The translations under genes were made by a program, and so were the position numbers. The notes beneath the pieces are model-generated. The model was not told the origin of the DNA, ran no database searches, and saw only the letters and a program-made list of their open reading frames with translations. Shown here in pieces: positions 54,134 to 63,663 of a stretch of DNA of 64,000 nucleotides (within the stretch, counting starts at the first letter, position 1; the number at the start of each line of letters is the position of its first letter). The DNA is from Staphylococcus sp. MI 10-1553 (lineage in GTDB: Bacteria; Bacillota; Bacilli; Staphylococcales; Staphylococcaceae). The DNA lies in assembly GCF_010365305.1 (NCBI RefSeq), contig NZ_CP048279.1, positions 2,294,001 to 2,358,000 of the forward strand, written 5' to 3'.

Positions 54134-54652
54134 ATGTATCGTCATGTCCAACCTTTTACGATTGAAAATCAACAGACATTTTATGCGACACAATACGAAA
54201 AAAATCAGCACATTTTGTTTGATCTCTTAGACTCACCAGTGAAGTTCACACAGCATATTGGCGGTACTTTTCATTTTAATTATCCGACTGAACCCATTTT
54301 AGATATTTTAGTCGGTGTTGAAAATTTGCATGACATTACGTCTTTAGATGAAAAGCGATTAAACTATGCAGGATTTTATCGCTTACACCATGCTTATGAA
54401 AAGAAAGTCGTGATGGCAAAATTTAATAATCTGAATGAATTAAAGCAAGAAGTCCGTTTACATATTATTCAAATGCACACGCCTACTTTCCAACAATATC
54501 AACAATTTCACGAATTATTAACGCATCATCCAGCAGCCATTCAATTTTTTAAAGCCCAAAAAGCCTCTCTCGTACAACAATTCATGCCTATCCGAGATTA
54601 TGAAAACTTAAAAAAGCAATGGTTTAAACAACTTCAACAATACGCAACATAA
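54134..54652 (+). CDS. GrpB/UPF0157-family protein
   Basis: 172 residues. Members show a nucleotidyltransferase-like motif HIGST near the N-terminus; here it reads QHIGGTFHFNYP, with the conserved PILDILVGVENL following. The C-terminal half (HAYEKKVVMAKFNNLNE, the HIIQMH motif and FHELLTHHP) is typical of GrpB proteins. The biochemical role is unknown. AAGGAGG lies before the ATG. It is divergent from the lipoprotein gene. Confidence 0.75.
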   Translation: MYRHVQPFTIENQQTFYATQYEKNQHILFDLLDSPVKFTQHIGGTFHFNYPTEPILDILVGVENLHDITSLDEKRLNYAGFYRLHHAYEKKVVMAKFNNLNELKQEVRLHIIQMHTPTFQQYQQFHELLTHHPAAIQFFKAQKASLVQQFMPIRDYENLKKQWFKQLQQYAT

Positions 54653-54806
54653 AAAGGTTCATACATGACGCGTTCTATTAAAACAGTTAAAATATAATTA
54701 AGTCTAAAAATACCAAACTTACTTTGTAAAGACCATCAAATATGAAAAATTGATTTATAGTTGGCAAAAACACTATGGATTATAACGAACAGAAAGGATG
54801 TTATTT

Positions 54807-55727
54807 GTGAATCATTCTAGCATCTTACAGGATTTAGAAAAACTGATTCCTGCAAGTATTATTAAGGTAAATGAACCATTAAAACGCTATACTTACACTG
54901 AAACTGGAGGGAATGCGGATTTTTATATTTCACCTGAACGTTATGAAGATGTACAAAAAGTCGTGAAATATGCGTATGAACATCACATACCAGTGACCTA
55001 TTTGGGAAATGGTTCAAATATTATTATTAGAGACGGCGGTATTCGAGGGATTGTTTTGAGCTTACTTTTATTAAATCACATCGTTACTTCTGATGCGACG
55101 ATCATTGCAGGCAGTGGTGCGGCCATTATCGATGTGTCTCGAAAAGCCCGTGACGTTTCATTAACAGGGCTTGAATTTGCATGTGGAATCCCTGGTTCTA
55201 TCGGTGGCGCTGTTTATATGAATGCAGGCGCTTATGGGGGCGAAGTAAAAGATGTGATCGATTACGCACTTGTCATTGATGAACGTGGAGAGTTGCTTAA
55301 ATTAACGCATAATGAACTTGAATTGGATTATCGTAATAGCATTATCCAACAACAGCATTATGTCGTGTTGGAAGCTGCTTTTACGCTAACACCTGGGAAG
55401 CAAGAAGACATTCAAGAGAAAATGGATGATCTCACAGAACGACGCGAATCTAAACAACCTCTTGAATTTCCATCATGCGGCAGTGTTTTCCGTCGTCCAC
55501 CCGGTCATTTTGCAGGTCAACTAATTCAAAATGCCGACTTGCAAGGGCATCGTATTGGTGGCGTCGAAGTCTCTCGTAAACATGCTGGATTTATGGTGAA
55601 TGTGGATCACGGGACAGCTACAGACTACGAAAACTTAATTCATCATGTCCAAAACGTCGTGAAAGAAAAATTTGGGATTGAGTTAGAAAGAGAAGTTCGT
55701 ATTATTGGGGAAGATTTAGAGAAATAA
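54807..55727 (+). CDS. murB: UDP-N-acetylenolpyruvoylglucosamine reductase MurB
   Basis: 306 residues from the GTG at 54807, since AGAAAGGA lies 8 nt upstream and the length then matches S. aureus MurB; an in-frame ATG three codons earlier overlaps the binding site. FAD-binding motifs [15 protein letters not shown] and [23 protein letters not shown], catalytic Ser in [10 protein letters not shown], and the C-terminal [18 protein letters not shown]. It makes UDP-MurNAc, the second committed step of peptidoglycan synthesis. Confidence 0.97.
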   Translation: MNHSSILQDLEKLIPASIIKVNEPLKRYTYTETGGNADFYISPERYEDVQKVVKYAYEHHIPVTYLGNGSNIIIRDGGIRGIVLSLLLLNHIVTSDATIIAGSGAAIIDVSRKARDVSLTGLEFACGIPGSIGGAVYMNAGAYGGEVKDVIDYALVIDERGELLKLTHNELELDYRNSIIQQQHYVVLEAAFTLTPGKQEDIQEKMDDLTERRESKQPLEFPSCGSVFRRPPGHFAGQLIQNADLQGHRIGGVEVSRKHAGFMVNVDHGTATDYENLIHHVQNVVKEKFGIELEREVRIIGEDLEK

Positions 55728-55751
55728 AGAAAAGTTTAAGGAGCGAATGCA

Positions 55752-56066
55752 ATGCCGAAAGTTTATGGTGCGACTGTCGACCAAGAAACACGTTGTACAC
55801 ACTACAATACGCCATTCGATGTGATCGCAATTAAGTTTAAATGTTGTCATAAATATTATCCTTGCTTTAAATGTCATAATGAATCTGAAAAACATCGTCC
55901 GAAGCGTTGGCATTCGGATGAATTTGATGAGCGCGCTATTTTATGCGGCGTTTGCGGTTATGAGATGTCGATTGAAACGTATATGATGACCGAATCTTGT
56001 CCTAAGTGTGAAGCACATTTTAATAACAGATGTAAGTTTCATTATCACCATTATTTCGAAATTTAA
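55752..56066 (+). CDS. CHY-type zinc finger protein
   Basis: 104 residues with many Cys and His pairs: CTHY near 15, CCHKYYPCFKCH, CGVCG and CPKCEAHF. The arrangement CxHY...CCxxYYPCxxCH is the CHY zinc-finger signature. It is cytoplasmic and the role is unknown. It starts 24 nt after murB with AAGGAGCG, so it is cotranscribed. Confidence 0.9.
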   Translation: MPKVYGATVDQETRCTHYNTPFDVIAIKFKCCHKYYPCFKCHNESEKHRPKRWHSDEFDERAILCGVCGYEMSIETYMMTESCPKCEAHFNNRCKFHYHHYFEI

Positions 56067-56077
56067 CGATACTTTTA

Positions 56078-56126
56078 GGATTGAAATCATGTCATTGAGA
56101 TGTGTATTCAATCCTTTTTTTGTACT
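56078..56126 (+). terminator. Terminator of murB operon
   Basis: AGGATTGAA pairs with TTCAATCCT across a loop of about 22 nt, followed by T7. Confidence 0.75.
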
Positions 56127-56343
56127 TGAGACATATCTTAATCCTCCATCTACTTGAACACATACATCATCCCTCCTAACGCTATAAGCAAGCGAAACAG
56201 GTCATCAAATATATTGCATGGTCATCGCAATTATTGAGGTGAATTGATAAACATTTGACGATTGATGTATGATGAAGAAGATTCACATCTCGTCATATTC
56301 AAGTAAAGAGAAGTGTCCTACCTTATCAATTGGAGGATATAGC

Positions 56344-56762
56344 ATGTACAGAAATAAGCTGATTCCCGCCGTATATATTGTGATTGAACAAGACGGTCAT
56401 CAATTATATTTAAGAAGGTCAAATACAGGTTATGAAAATGGAAAATTATCGTCACCCGCTGGTCATATTGAAAAAGGTGAGATGCCCTATCAAGTAGCGA
56501 CGAGAGAATCATTTGAAGAATTAAATATTGTTGTAAATCCTGAAGCTCTTAACGTCAAGCATGTTTGTTCCAGATATGAAGAAAAAAGAATCGACTACTA
56601 TTTAAAAGTCAATCGTTAGACAGGAAACATCATCAATCATGAACCTCATACATGTTCAGAACTTATTTGGTTACAACAACCCAATGACGAAGTGAAAGAC
56701 GTCGTTAAACAATGCATACAACACATTCATCAAAGCGTTTATTTAGTGATTCTAAACACTAA
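56344..56762 (+). pseudogene. NUDIX hydrolase with a nonsense codon and a frameshift
   Basis: ATG at 56344 with GGAGG 7 nt upstream. The NUDIX core lies in the first part: GHIEKGE and ESFEEL are the box (GHIEKGEMPYQVATRESFEEL pattern). TAG at 56617-56619 interrupts after KVNR and the frame then continues as TGNIINHEPHTCSELIWLQQ. Family members have Trp at this place, so TGG to TAG is likely. Near 56742 one T seems lost; adding it gives YFSDSKH and a TAA at 56760-56762. NUDIX enzymes hydrolyse nucleoside diphosphate-linked compounds. Probably inactive. Confidence 0.8.
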
Positions 56763-56876
56763 TAGCCTTACGTTACTTTTTAACATTTCAAAAATAATTA
56801 TTTATAGTGTCTCAAATGTTTCGACTGTGCTGTTCATCTATCACGAACATATCGATCAACTTGTTTTCCATATCAA

Positions 56877-56932
56877 AAAAGAGCGAAACAACATGTCCTT
56901 TCGAACGTACTGTTGCTCCACTCTTCTTTAAT
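56877..56932 (-). terminator. Imperfect hairpin after nrdF
   Basis: AAGAGCGAAACAACAT pairs imperfectly with ACTGTTGCTCCACTCTT. It lies just past the nrdF stop. Confidence 0.4.
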
Positions 56933-56942
56933 ACTTTAATGA

Positions 56943-57905
56943 TTAGAAAATGAAATCTTCATCTTGCAATGCTTCTACATTCAATGCCAAAACATAACCA
57001 TCACCTTTAACCGAGAAGAAGTCATGGTTTTTCGTTGATGTATCGAGTGCGTTTTCAATAATCGGACTGAATTCACGCTCTTCGAAATACGGTTCAAATC
57101 CTAAGTTTGACAGTGCTTTATTCCCGTTATAACGGACATAGTTCATGACATCATCAGCTAAGCCAATCGGTTCATATAAGCTACGTGTATACGATTCTTC
57201 ATTGGCATATAAGTCTTCTAATAACTTATACATTTCTGTGTCTGCTTTTTGTTTTTCACTTTCTGATAATTCATTACGTAAACTTTGCGCGTCTAAACCA
57301 GTGAATACACCGTGAATCGATTCATCTAATAAAATTTTACGAATAATTTCACCAGATGTCGTCATGCGGCCTTGTCCTGCCAAATATAGCGGATAATAAA
57401 AACCTGAATAGAATAGGAAAGTTTCTAAAAAGACACTTGAAACACGCGCCATGTATTGATCATAAATAGACGCTTCTTTCCCCCACAATTTATGGTAATT
57501 GCTAATAATTTTCTCAGATTTGTATTTTAAATGTGGTTCTTCAAGTACCCATTTATCTAGTAACTCATTCGTTTCTCTAGAAGGTAACAGCGTCGTAAAA
57601 ATATGCGAATAACTCTTAGCATGGATTTGTTCCATCATCCCCATGAATGCGTAAACGGCTTTTTTACGTAAATCTTTCGTATGTAGCATGATTAATGGCA
57701 TTCCGTCATCAGCTTGGTGTGTATCCAAACCCGTTAAACCTGCCAATGCTTTTTTAAACGCTTCTTGTTCTGCTTCAGTTAAAGTTTTCCAACTTGCGAT
57801 ATCTTTTGAAACTTTAAATTCCGTTTCCACCCACATTTGAGCAATGTTCTGGCGCCAAAACATATTCGTCATATCTTCTTGTGTGTTCCAATTTACAGCT
57901 ATCAT
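56943..57905 (-). CDS. nrdF: Ribonucleotide reductase class Ib, beta subunit NrdF
   Basis: 320 residues. It holds the metal-tyrosyl radical cofactor: ligand-bearing motifs near ADDGMPLI, MMEQIHAKSYSHIF and LLDESIHGVFTG. It pairs with NrdE to make dNDPs and needs NrdI, encoded upstream, for cofactor maturation. A 302-bp region with four hairpins separates it from nrdE. Confidence 0.97.
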   Translation of the reverse strand: MIAVNWNTQEDMTNMFWRQNIAQMWVETEFKVSKDIASWKTLTEAEQEAFKKALAGLTGLDTHQADDGMPLIMLHTKDLRKKAVYAFMGMMEQIHAKSYSHIFTTLLPSRETNELLDKWVLEEPHLKYKSEKIISNYHKLWGKEASIYDQYMARVSSVFLETFLFYSGFYYPLYLAGQGRMTTSGEIIRKILLDESIHGVFTGLDAQSLRNELSESEKQKADTEMYKLLEDLYANEESYTRSLYEPIGLADDVMNYVRYNGNKALSNLGFEPYFEEREFSPIIENALDTSTKNHDFFSVKGDGYVLALNVEALQDEDFIF

Positions 57906-58207
57906 TGACCTTATCTGCTCCTATCTTTATTATGATGTGTAAACAATGGGGCCAAACGCGTGCCCCATTCCCTAAATTTTTTAAAGTTGCGAGTGAGACA
58001 GCTACTTAACGTACTGTCCCACTCTGGCAAGACTGAACGATTAAAATAGAAATCTCGTTCAGTCATCGCCTGCCCCACGTTCGTTTCTGTTATAAGGCTA
58101 GGACATTCCATCTTCCTAGCCTTATTTCTCATAGTTCAATTTACATAAAGTTTCTAAGCATTGATGAACAATTGGCAATTGCAAAGCTTCCTACATTGAC
58201 ATCGATA
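57906..58207. other. nrdE-nrdF intergenic region with four hairpins
   Basis: Four consecutive inverted repeats: 57945-57969 (AATGGGGC/GCCCCATT), 57991-58024 (GAGTGAGACAG/CTGTCCCACTC, one G-U pair in RNA), 58031-58064 (GACTGAACGA/TCGTTCAGTC) and 58092-58125 (ATAAGGCTAGGA/TCCTAGCCTTAT). No credible gene lies here. Confidence 0.75.
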
Positions 58208-60313
58208 TTAAATCGCACAGCTTGTACATTCTTCTACACTCAATAATTTATTTCTTGTGTAATACAATGATTTTAAGCCTTTATGATGTGCGTATACGTA
58301 TAAACGTGACAGTTCACGTGTTGAAATTTCTGAATTAACATATAGAATCGTTGAAATCCCTTGATCAATATGTGTTTGAATCGTTGCAATAAGATCAATC
58401 AACTTCATTTGATCGATGTTGAATGCTGATTTGTAATACCACATTGTTTGCGGTGATAAAAACGGCATTGGATAAAACGTTTCTGAGTTACCGTAAGTAC
58501 GACGCTCAATTTGGTCAACAATTGGCATCACTGAGCTTGTTGCGTTTTGTACATATGAAATACTTTGTGTTGGCGCAATCGCTAAACGGTACGCGTGATA
58601 TAAACCATGTTTTTCTACTTCTGCTTGCAATGCTTGCCAATCTTCACGTGTCGGAATAGGATGATTTTCAAACAACGCTTTTACTTTTTCAGATTGTGGC
58701 AAGAAGTCTTCAGCAGTATAGCGTTCAAAATAACGACCGTTTGCATAATCTGATTTATCAAAGTCTGCAAATGCTTCACCACGTTCTTTCGCAATTTGCA
58801 TTGAACGTTCGATTGAATAATAGTTCATCATCATAAAGAAAACATTCGCAAAATCTTTAGCTTCTTCTGATTCATAGCTGATATGATTTTTCGCTAAATA
58901 ACCGTGCAAGTTCATCACACCTAAACCTACTGAGTGCAATTCACTGTTCGCCTTTTTCACACCTGGCGCATTTTGAATGTTCGCTTCGTCACTTACGACT
59001 GTTAACGCGTCCATACCTGTGTGTACAGAATTTCTAAACTGATCTGATTCCATTACATTCACAATATTTAATGAACCTAAGTTACAAGAAATATCACGCT
59101 TAATTTCATCTTCTACACCGTAATCGTTAATGATTGAAGTCTCTTGCAGTTGGAAAATTTCTGTACATAAGTTACTCATTTTAATTTGACCGATGTTAGC
59201 ATTTGGATGCACACGGTTCGCATTGTCTTTAAACATTAAATAAGGGTAACCTGATTGCAACTGTGTTTGTGCAATCATATTTAACATTTCACGTGCATCT
59301 TTACTTTTCTTCATAATATTTGGATTGGCCACAAGATCATCGTAGTAATCCTCAATATTAATGTCGTCCAATGTTACGCCATATTCTTGTTCTACCGTGT
59401 GTGGCGCGAACATGAAGAAGTCTTTCCCTTCTTTGGCTAACTCGAAAAATTTAGATGGCACAATTAAGCCTGTTGAAATCGTTGAAAGACGTAAATCTTC
59501 ATCCGCGTTAATTTTTTTCGTATCTAAAAACTCTTCTACATCATAGTGGAAAATGTTCAAGTACACTGCGCCTGCACCTGGACGTTGGCCTAACTGATCG
59601 GCATAGCTAAAGCCACCTTCAAGCGCTTTTGCAATCGGTAAGACACCTTTCGCAACACCTTTAATGCCTTTAATCGCTTCACCTCTCGCACGTAATTTCG
59701 AAAGGTTAATCGCTACACCGCCACCGATTTTACTCAATTGCTTAGCTGTTGAATCGATAAAGTTAATAGAGTTTAAACTGTCGTCTACTTCTAATAAGAA
59801 ACATGAAACTAACTCGCCTCTACGTGCACGACCCGCATTTAAAAATGTAGGTGTCGCTGGTTGGTAACGTTGCTCGACCATAGCTTGAATCAATTGTTTC
59901 GCTAGGTCAACATTCCCTTTTGCAAGGTAGAGTGACACAATGAACACATGTTGATGATAGTCTTCAAGATATTGTGACTTATCATTCGTCTTTAATGCAT
60001 AATCTTTGAAAAATTTACTTGCTGACATATAACTTGCAAATCGAAATGGAATTGCTATTGTAAATGCAATCAATTCAACAAGTTGTGCTTCACTGTATTC
60101 TTCAAACACATTGTAATAAAAATTGTTATCAACCAAAAAGTGAAGGCGTTCCAATTCGCTGTCGAAATGAACGGTTTTATCTTGAATCTCTTCTAAATAA
60201 ATCGCAAGTGCTTCTTGATCTTTCTCAAGTTGGAAAAAGCCATTTTCATTTCTTTTAGTCACTTGGTTGTTAAGTTCAATATGCTTGTACTGTTTTTGTT
60301 CCATAGTTTTCAT
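58208..60313 (-). CDS. nrdE: Ribonucleotide reductase class Ib, alpha subunit NrdE
   Basis: 701 residues from the ATG at 60313 (AAGGTGG about 9 nt upstream); a longer start would lie deep inside nrdI. Substrate Cys motif [29 protein letters not shown], catalytic [12 protein letters not shown] and the C-terminal redox pair CTSC. It overlaps nrdI by 38 nt, so translation is coupled. It reduces ribonucleotides to deoxyribonucleotides. Confidence 0.98.
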   Translation of the reverse strand: MKTMEQKQYKHIELNNQVTKRNENGFFQLEKDQEALAIYLEEIQDKTVHFDSELERLHFLVDNNFYYNVFEEYSEAQLVELIAFTIAIPFRFASYMSASKFFKDYALKTNDKSQYLEDYHQHVFIVSLYLAKGNVDLAKQLIQAMVEQRYQPATPTFLNAGRARRGELVSCFLLEVDDSLNSINFIDSTAKQLSKIGGGVAINLSKLRARGEAIKGIKGVAKGVLPIAKALEGGFSYADQLGQRPGAGAVYLNIFHYDVEEFLDTKKINADEDLRLSTISTGLIVPSKFFELAKEGKDFFMFAPHTVEQEYGVTLDDINIEDYYDDLVANPNIMKKSKDAREMLNMIAQTQLQSGYPYLMFKDNANRVHPNANIGQIKMSNLCTEIFQLQETSIINDYGVEDEIKRDISCNLGSLNIVNVMESDQFRNSVHTGMDALTVVSDEANIQNAPGVKKANSELHSVGLGVMNLHGYLAKNHISYESEEAKDFANVFFMMMNYYSIERSMQIAKERGEAFADFDKSDYANGRYFERYTAEDFLPQSEKVKALFENHPIPTREDWQALQAEVEKHGLYHAYRLAIAPTQSISYVQNATSSVMPIVDQIERRTYGNSETFYPMPFLSPQTMWYYKSAFNIDQMKLIDLIATIQTHIDQGISTILYVNSEISTRELSRLYVYAHHKGLKSLYYTRNKLLSVEECTSCAI

Positions 60314-60674
60314 AAAAATTGACCACCTTCTCTTTAAATTCTGTTGTATCTTGACTATTGCCGTGTAATTCAAACTTCATCAGTAAAGGGACGTGATACG
60401 TATCTGCAATCGTCGTGCCAGCTTTCGCAAAATTGCTTCCCCAGTTACGATTGCCACTCGCAGCCACACCCTTTAAATTTTCATGATTAATTTCTAAAAA
60501 TTGTTGGACTGGTTGAGGTACCTCACCAAAACCAATTGTACCTGTCACAATAATAAAAGGTTCAGTCACTTCTTCTGAGGCATTGCTTTCATTAATCTCT
60601 AGTGTGTTATCAAGTTCTGTGCGTTTAACGAATCGTCTCACATTACCCGTAAAAGAATAAAATACCACTTTCAT
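60276..60674 (-). CDS. nrdI: Flavodoxin-like protein NrdI
   Basis: 132 residues. A flavodoxin fold with the FMN-binding segments [11 protein letters not shown] and [20 protein letters not shown]. NrdI supplies superoxide to assemble the dimanganese cofactor of NrdF. First gene of the nrdIEF operon; AAAGGTGG precedes the ATG. Confidence 0.95.
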   Translation of the reverse strand: MKVVFYSFTGNVRRFVKRTELDNTLEINESNASEEVTEPFIIVTGTIGFGEVPQPVQQFLEINHENLKGVAASGNRNWGSNFAKAGTTIADTYHVPLLMKFELHGNSQDTTEFKEKVVNFYENYGTKTVQAY

Positions 60675-60957
60675 CCTGAATAACCACCTTTCTCACGAGA
60701 TAAATGATTCGTGTATTGTTTAATGTCACTTTTTCTTATCCACAATATAAATGTTATTAAATAAAATACGAACATATATTTGCTATTAATTGATTTATAG
60801 AATAAGTTAAAAAGTTGCTAACGTGCCATTATTCGCATCTCATAATGACACACATTGACACAGCTACTATATGTAGATTATCAAAGAAATAGAATGTTCA
60901 AAATCGTGTAAACCTCCATTGATTTTGTCCATTCTTGTGCTGTTAGTCATCTCTCAA

Positions 60958-61005
60958 ACACTATATATTGTGTTTCATTTCGTTCTCTCATACTATATTA
61001 TGTGT
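60958..61005 (-). promoter_or_regulatory. Tandem NrdR boxes of the nrd operon
   Basis: ACACTATATATTGTGT at 60958-60973 and ATACTATATTATGTGT at 60990-61005 match the NrdR consensus acaCwATATaTwGtgt. Their starts are 32 bp apart, three helix turns, the usual spacing. They are about 285 bp upstream of nrdI. Confidence 0.8.
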
Positions 61006-61181
61006 TTCATTATACAGAACTCTATTCTTAATTTAAAGAGATAAATTGGAACTTTTGTCACCCATTGTCATCAAAAGCGATGATATCAACCACTAGAAGA
61101 GCAAAAAAATTATTTTCTGATTGAAAGTGCATGTCTCACTTGACTTTCTTAACCGGAACGTTTATATAGATTCCTAAAACA

Positions 61182-61193
61182 GAACATACGTTC
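61182..61193 (+). promoter_or_regulatory. LexA-type palindrome upstream of EamA-queF
   Basis: GAACATACGTTC, a perfect GAAC-N4-GTTC palindrome, about 105 nt before the EamA start. It is also in the divergent nrd region. Confidence 0.5.
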
Positions 61194-61298
61194 TCTTTTA
61201 TTGTATCTCCTTTTAGTAAAATTGCAAGATATAATGCAAGTTGTATCATTTTGTGCTACTATGTATAAGTCAAATTTTTATCAATAAGAGGCGATATC

Positions 61299-62180
61299 AT
61301 GAATACTAAAGTGAAAGGAATCATCGCTATTTTAATTTCTGCTATTGGTTTTAGTTTTATGGCAGTTTTTTTTCGTCTATCCGGCGATTTACCCGTATTT
61401 CAAAAATCACTCGCTCGAAATTTCGTAGCCATGTTTATTCCGTTATTCTTTATTATTAAATATAAACAGCCCTTCTTCGGTAAACTGAGCAGTCAACCTT
61501 TATTAGTGACACGCTCTGTTTTAGGTTTAGTGGGCGTACTGTTAAACATATATGCCATTGATCACATGGTGTTAAGCGATGCCGATATTTTGATGAAATT
61601 GAATCCTTTTTGGACGATACTGTTAAGCCTCATCTTTTTAAAGGAATTTATTCAAAAATATCAAATCACTTCAATGGTTATCGCAATCATAGGTATGCTT
61701 TTCGTCGTCAAACCTGAATTTTCATCTGATGTCATTCCTGCGTTTATCGGACTGTTATCAGGTGTTTTCGCAGCCTCAGCTTATACGGCTGTACGTGCTT
61801 TAAGTACACGAGAAGCGCCTTACACGATTGTATTTTATTTCTCATTCTTTTCAGTTGTCATACTGATACCATTTGTCGCATTCACATTTGAACCGATGAG
61901 TTTGACTCAAATCGTCTACTTGATTTTAGCAGGTCTGTCGGCTGCAGTAGGTCAAATCGGTATCACAGTCGCATATAGTTACGCACCAGCCAAAGATATT
62001 TCGATATTCACTTATGCGTCTATTATTTTTACAGCAATTATCGGCTTCATCTTATTCAATGAGTCACCTGATTTTTATGCCATCATCGGTTATATCATTA
62101 TTTTAAGTGCAAGCTATTATATGTTCGAAAAAGCACGACGCTCAGCGCGATCTAAGCATCGTGAACAACCATCAAAATAA
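61299..62180 (+). CDS. EamA/DMT-family transporter
   Basis: 293 residues with ten hydrophobic helices arranged as two EamA repeats (about 8-140 and 150-280). The motifs [23 protein letters not shown] and [21 protein letters not shown] fit drug/metabolite transporter fold proteins. The substrate is unknown. AAGAGGCG precedes the ATG. queF follows after 19 nt, so the two are cotranscribed. Confidence 0.88.
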   Translation: MNTKVKGIIAILISAIGFSFMAVFFRLSGDLPVFQKSLARNFVAMFIPLFFIIKYKQPFFGKLSSQPLLVTRSVLGLVGVLLNIYAIDHMVLSDADILMKLNPFWTILLSLIFLKEFIQKYQITSMVIAIIGMLFVVKPEFSSDVIPAFIGLLSGVFAASAYTAVRALSTREAPYTIVFYFSFFSVVILIPFVAFTFEPMSLTQIVYLILAGLSAAVGQIGITVAYSYAPAKDISIFTYASIIFTAIIGFILFNESPDFYAIIGYIIILSASYYMFEKARRSARSKHREQPSK

Positions 62181-62199
62181 TTTAAAGGAGGCCTTCCCC

Positions 62200-62700
62200 A
62201 TGGCAGAAGGGCGTTCAAAAAACGAATTACAAGATATTACACTTCTCGGTAACCAAAACAACACTTACAACTTTGATTACCGTCCAGATGTTTTAGAAAC
62301 ATTTGATAATAAACATCAAAATCGTGATTACTTTGTTAAATTTAACTGTCCTGAGTTCACATCTTTATGTCCGATTACAGGGCAACCTGATTTCGCTACG
62401 ATTTACATTTCATATATTCCAAATGTCAAAATGGTCGAATCTAAATCATTAAAACTTTATTTATTCAGTTTCCGTAATCACGGTGATTTCCATGAAGACT
62501 GTATGAACATTATTATGAATGACTTAATCGAGTTGATGGATCCGCATTACATTGAAGTGTGGGGCAAATTCACACCACGTGGCGGTATTTCAATCGATCC
62601 GTACACTAACTATGGTCGTCCAAATTCGAAATACGAAAAAATGGCGGAACATCGTCTCATGAATCATGACATGTACCCAGAAAAAATCGATAATCGTTAA
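62200..62700 (+). CDS. queF: NADPH-dependent 7-cyano-7-deazaguanine reductase QueF
   Basis: 166 residues from the ATG at 62200 (AAGGAGG upstream); the longer frame that overlaps the transporter is rejected. The catalytic Cys in [13 protein letters not shown] and the NADPH motif [20 protein letters not shown] identify a monofunctional (unimodular) QueF. It reduces preQ0 to preQ1 for queuosine. No other queuosine gene is in this window. Confidence 0.95.
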   Translation: MAEGRSKNELQDITLLGNQNNTYNFDYRPDVLETFDNKHQNRDYFVKFNCPEFTSLCPITGQPDFATIYISYIPNVKMVESKSLKLYLFSFRNHGDFHEDCMNIIMNDLIELMDPHYIEVWGKFTPRGGISIDPYTNYGRPNSKYEKMAEHRLMNHDMYPEKIDNR

Positions 62701-62737
62701 AAGCAATACGATTAGAGTTAAGCAAAGTCAATCAGGG

Positions 62738-62786
62738 GACGAAACCCTAATACTTGATTTGCGTAATCATGAATTAGGGTTTCGCC
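62738..62786 (+). terminator. Terminator of queF
   Basis: CGAAACCCTAAT pairs with ATTAGGGTTTCG, 12 bp, with a loop of about 20 nt. The tail after it is only moderately T-rich. Confidence 0.75.
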
Positions 62787-62874
62787 TTATATTATAAACC
62801 TATAAGTATATCTAAATTTAACACAAAAAATGAGTAAAAAAGAAACAAACTCGTTCATCATTCTTTAATAATGA

Positions 62875-63104
62875 TAATCACCTTCTTTCAAAAACAAATC
62901 CACACTTATCCAACATTTTTTTCATCTTAAATTTATTTGATACACTTCTCCATACACTTTAATCATATCCATTTCTTTAGTAGCATGATTATAAATCAAT
63001 TCAAGAGCCTTTCCCCCAATACCCATATCTCTATAGTTTTTATGAAGTGCAATACCAATACGTGAATTTTTATTATAATAATCATTGTCATATAACATTC
63101 CCAT
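62875..63104 (-). pseudogene. GNAT acetyltransferase fragment
   Basis: The frame MGMLYDNDYYNKNSRIGIALHK and then NYRDMGIGGKALELIYNHA is the core of a GNAT, including the acetyl-CoA loop (RDMGIGGKA). It runs to VYQINLR-stop, where a one-base shift gives MKKMLDKCGFVFER, the usual C-terminal segment. The N-terminal half is missing and no start is visible. Remnant only. Confidence 0.55.
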
Positions 63105-63663
63105 TCTTACTGGTTTACAAGTGTTTTTTAGTATTTCGGCATCATTGAACTACACCTAGCTAATTTTTAAATTTTTTCTAGTTGTTACACTGAATATGTA
63201 GGAGAATGTTGAATTGAGCTAATATTTCTCTATCTTTAACAAATGAGTATCGACTGCTTACAATCTCCTAGCTTAATAGACACACCTTAACTAAGAAAAG
63301 AAACTAACAATTAAAATTTGTAATATTTCTTAAAACAATTATCCAATTTTTGTCTGTTAATTGCTTTCATCTTAATAGTTTGAGATTAACTTGATGAAAT
63401 TATAAATATTTTTTAAATCAAACTAAATGCTATTGACACAAATACAATTAACACTACAATATATATATTCAAGCTACTTATATTATCACTGTCGGAATAT
63501 ACGTACAAAAAACAGATCAACTGTACATCAAGAAGAAAACTATATATATTTACATAGCCATAAAAATATATTGTAAAATGTTCTTTGTATAAAAAATTCT
63601 TGTGTATGATACCGATGAGTTATAGAATAAGTTTAACTTTATTTGAACTGGGGGGAATTTATC

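Larger units (their letters stand above)
60675..61298. other. Intergenic region between nrdI and the EamA transporter
   Basis: No gene seen. It carries two NrdR boxes (60958-61005) and a LexA-type palindrome (61182-61193). The nrd leader would therefore be about 280 nt if the promoter is at the NrdR boxes. Confidence 0.55.
62701..63663. other. Intergenic region with terminator and GNAT debris
   Basis: The only features are a terminator (62738-62786) and a decayed acetyltransferase (62875-63104). From 63105 to 63663 I see AT-rich sequence without a supported gene, just the leader of the peptide transporter. Confidence 0.5.

Noticed and set aside
56692..56931. 79-codon plus-strand open frame
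   Set aside because: It is the out-of-frame continuation of the broken NUDIX gene and runs into AT-rich sequence; not a separate gene.
61140..61298. preQ1 riboswitch upstream of EamA-queF
   Set aside because: I looked for the small preQ1-I pseudoknot pattern and found no matching stem and A-rich tail.
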